DNA of 64,000 nt from Aestuariivivens marinum. GTDB taxonomy: Bacteria > Bacteroidota > Bacteroidia > Flavobacteriales > Flavobacteriaceae. A model generated the notes under the pieces. That model was not told the origin of the DNA and searched no databases. It was given only the letters and a program-made list of their open reading frames with translations. The stretch spans positions 1,488,001 through 1,552,000 of the forward strand of contig NZ_JAKMCR010000001.1 in NCBI RefSeq assembly GCF_022662175.1, in the 5' to 3' direction. The first letter of the stretch is position 1. Each line of letters opens with the position of its first letter. The position numbers and the translations under genes were made by a program. Positions 63,304 through 64,000 of this stretch are shown one piece after another.

Positions 63304-64000
63304 TTCCTGTTACCAAAACATTTTTACCTCCTCAAGACGATTACCAAGCCATTTTAGAGAAGGCTTGGAATACAGGATGGCTGACCAATAGAGGTATATT
63401 GGTAAAAGAGTTAGAAACCAAGTTAAATGTTTATTTGGGAACGCAGCATATTTTGGCCACTGCCAATGGTACTTTATCTTTGCAAATTGCCATAAAAGCT
63501 CTTGGTTTAAAAGGTGAGGTTATTACAACTCCCTTTAGTTATGTGGCTACTACTTCCAGTATTTTTTGGGAAGGCTGTATTCCTGTATTTGTAGATATCC
63601 ACCCAGAATATTTAACCATAGATGAGTCCAAGATTGAAGACGCTATTACGGATAAAACAACGGCTATTTTAGCTACTCACGTATTTGGAAACCCATGCCA
63701 TGTAGAGGCTATCGATAAAATCGCAAAAAAATATAACCTTAAGGTTATTTACGATGGTGCCCACGCTTTTGGGGTAACCTATAAAGGGCAATCAATTTTT
63801 AATTATGGTGATGTAAGTACCTGTAGTTTTCATGCCACTAAACTGTTCCATACAGGGGAAGGAGGTGCCTTGTTTTCGCAGAATACTAAATTGTATGAAA
63901 AACTGTTTGATTATCATAATTTTGGTCATCATGGCCAAGAGGACATTAAAGGTTTGGGAACAAATGCCAAAATGAGTGAGTTACAAGCAGCTATGGGACT
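63300..64000 (+). CDS. DegT/DnrJ/EryC1/StrS-family sugar aminotransferase, N-terminal part
   Basis: Open from ATG 63300 to the window end (233 residues seen). MIPVTKTFLPPQDDYQAIL opens it; ATANGTLSLQIAIKALGLKG, TTPFSYVATTSSIFWEG, DGAHAFGVTYKG and SFHATKLFHTGEGGALF follow. Lys181 in the last block is the expected PLP-binding lysine, and the Asp in YDGAHAF binds the cofactor nitrogen. It makes a nucleotide-linked amino sugar for the polysaccharide. The start overlaps the exporter ATPase stop (ATGA), so translation is coupled. Confidence 0.93.
   Translation, partial: MIPVTKTFLPPQDDYQAILEKAWNTGWLTNRGILVKELETKLNVYLGTQHILATANGTLSLQIAIKALGLKGEVITTPFSYVATTSSIFWEGCIPVFVDIHPEYLTIDESKIEDAITDKTTAILATHVFGNPCHVEAIDKIAKKYNLKVIYDGAHAFGVTYKGQSIFNYGDVSTCSFHATKLFHTGEGGALFSQNTKLYEKLFDYHNFGHHGQEDIKGLGTNAKMSELQAAMG

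Overview
The window is from a low-GC member of the Bacteroidota, most likely Flavobacteriaceae. The evidence is two SusC/SusD outer-membrane uptake pairs, promoters of the Bacteroidota type (TTG, about 20 nt, TAnnTTTG), a 1117-residue SecA, a str-S10-spc-alpha ribosomal run without tuf, adk or map inside it, and many short palindromic repeats between genes. No rRNA, tRNA, CRISPR array, prophage or transposase gene was seen.

Layout. (1) 1-12.4 kb, minus strand: two SusCD systems. The upstream one (SusC, SusD-2 type lipoprotein, Ig-like DUF5011-type lipoprotein, PF12888-type lipoprotein) ends at a terminator and is followed by an arylsulfotransferase-like lipoprotein. The second SusCD pair and the start of a secreted protein follow. 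Both susC genes share a nearly identical promoter and leader. (2) 12.7-14.4 kb: an Omp85-type outer-membrane protein. (3) 14.5-32.2 kb, plus strand: rpsL to rplQ, about 32 translation, secretion and transcription genes, including short rpmD and rpmJ. (4) 32.2-39.9 kb: carA, eno, two citrate synthases of different phylogenetic types, and two guanidino-group hydrolases. (5) 39.9-53.6 kb: a TPR histidine kinase, a VOC protein, argS, secA, a DUF2795 protein, a cobalamin adenosyltransferase, a methyltransferase, a GIY-YIG protein and an ABC-F ATPase. (6) 53.6-64 kb: a surface-polysaccharide locus (Wza-like, Wzc-like kinase, Wzm/Wzt-like exporter, sugar aminotransferase) preceded and interrupted by arrays of repeats.

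The most unusual content is the repeat system. Between the ABC-F gene and wza there are four tandem units of 357-409 bp, each a chain of palindromes. One component, a 133-134 nt nested palindrome with a conserved loop, occurs six times (four in the array, two at 60 kb). Two other components keep their stems while their sequences change in both arms, which implies that structure is maintained. A second, shorter repeat family has been absorbed in frame into argS and into a methyltransferase gene, and a fragment of the argS 3' end is duplicated downstream.

Functionally, regions 1-2 and 6 concern the cell envelope (nutrient capture, outer-membrane insertion, capsule or exopolysaccharide export). 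Regions 3-5 are mostly housekeeping. Gene calls rest on reading the translated sequences and family knowledge; no database search was run.
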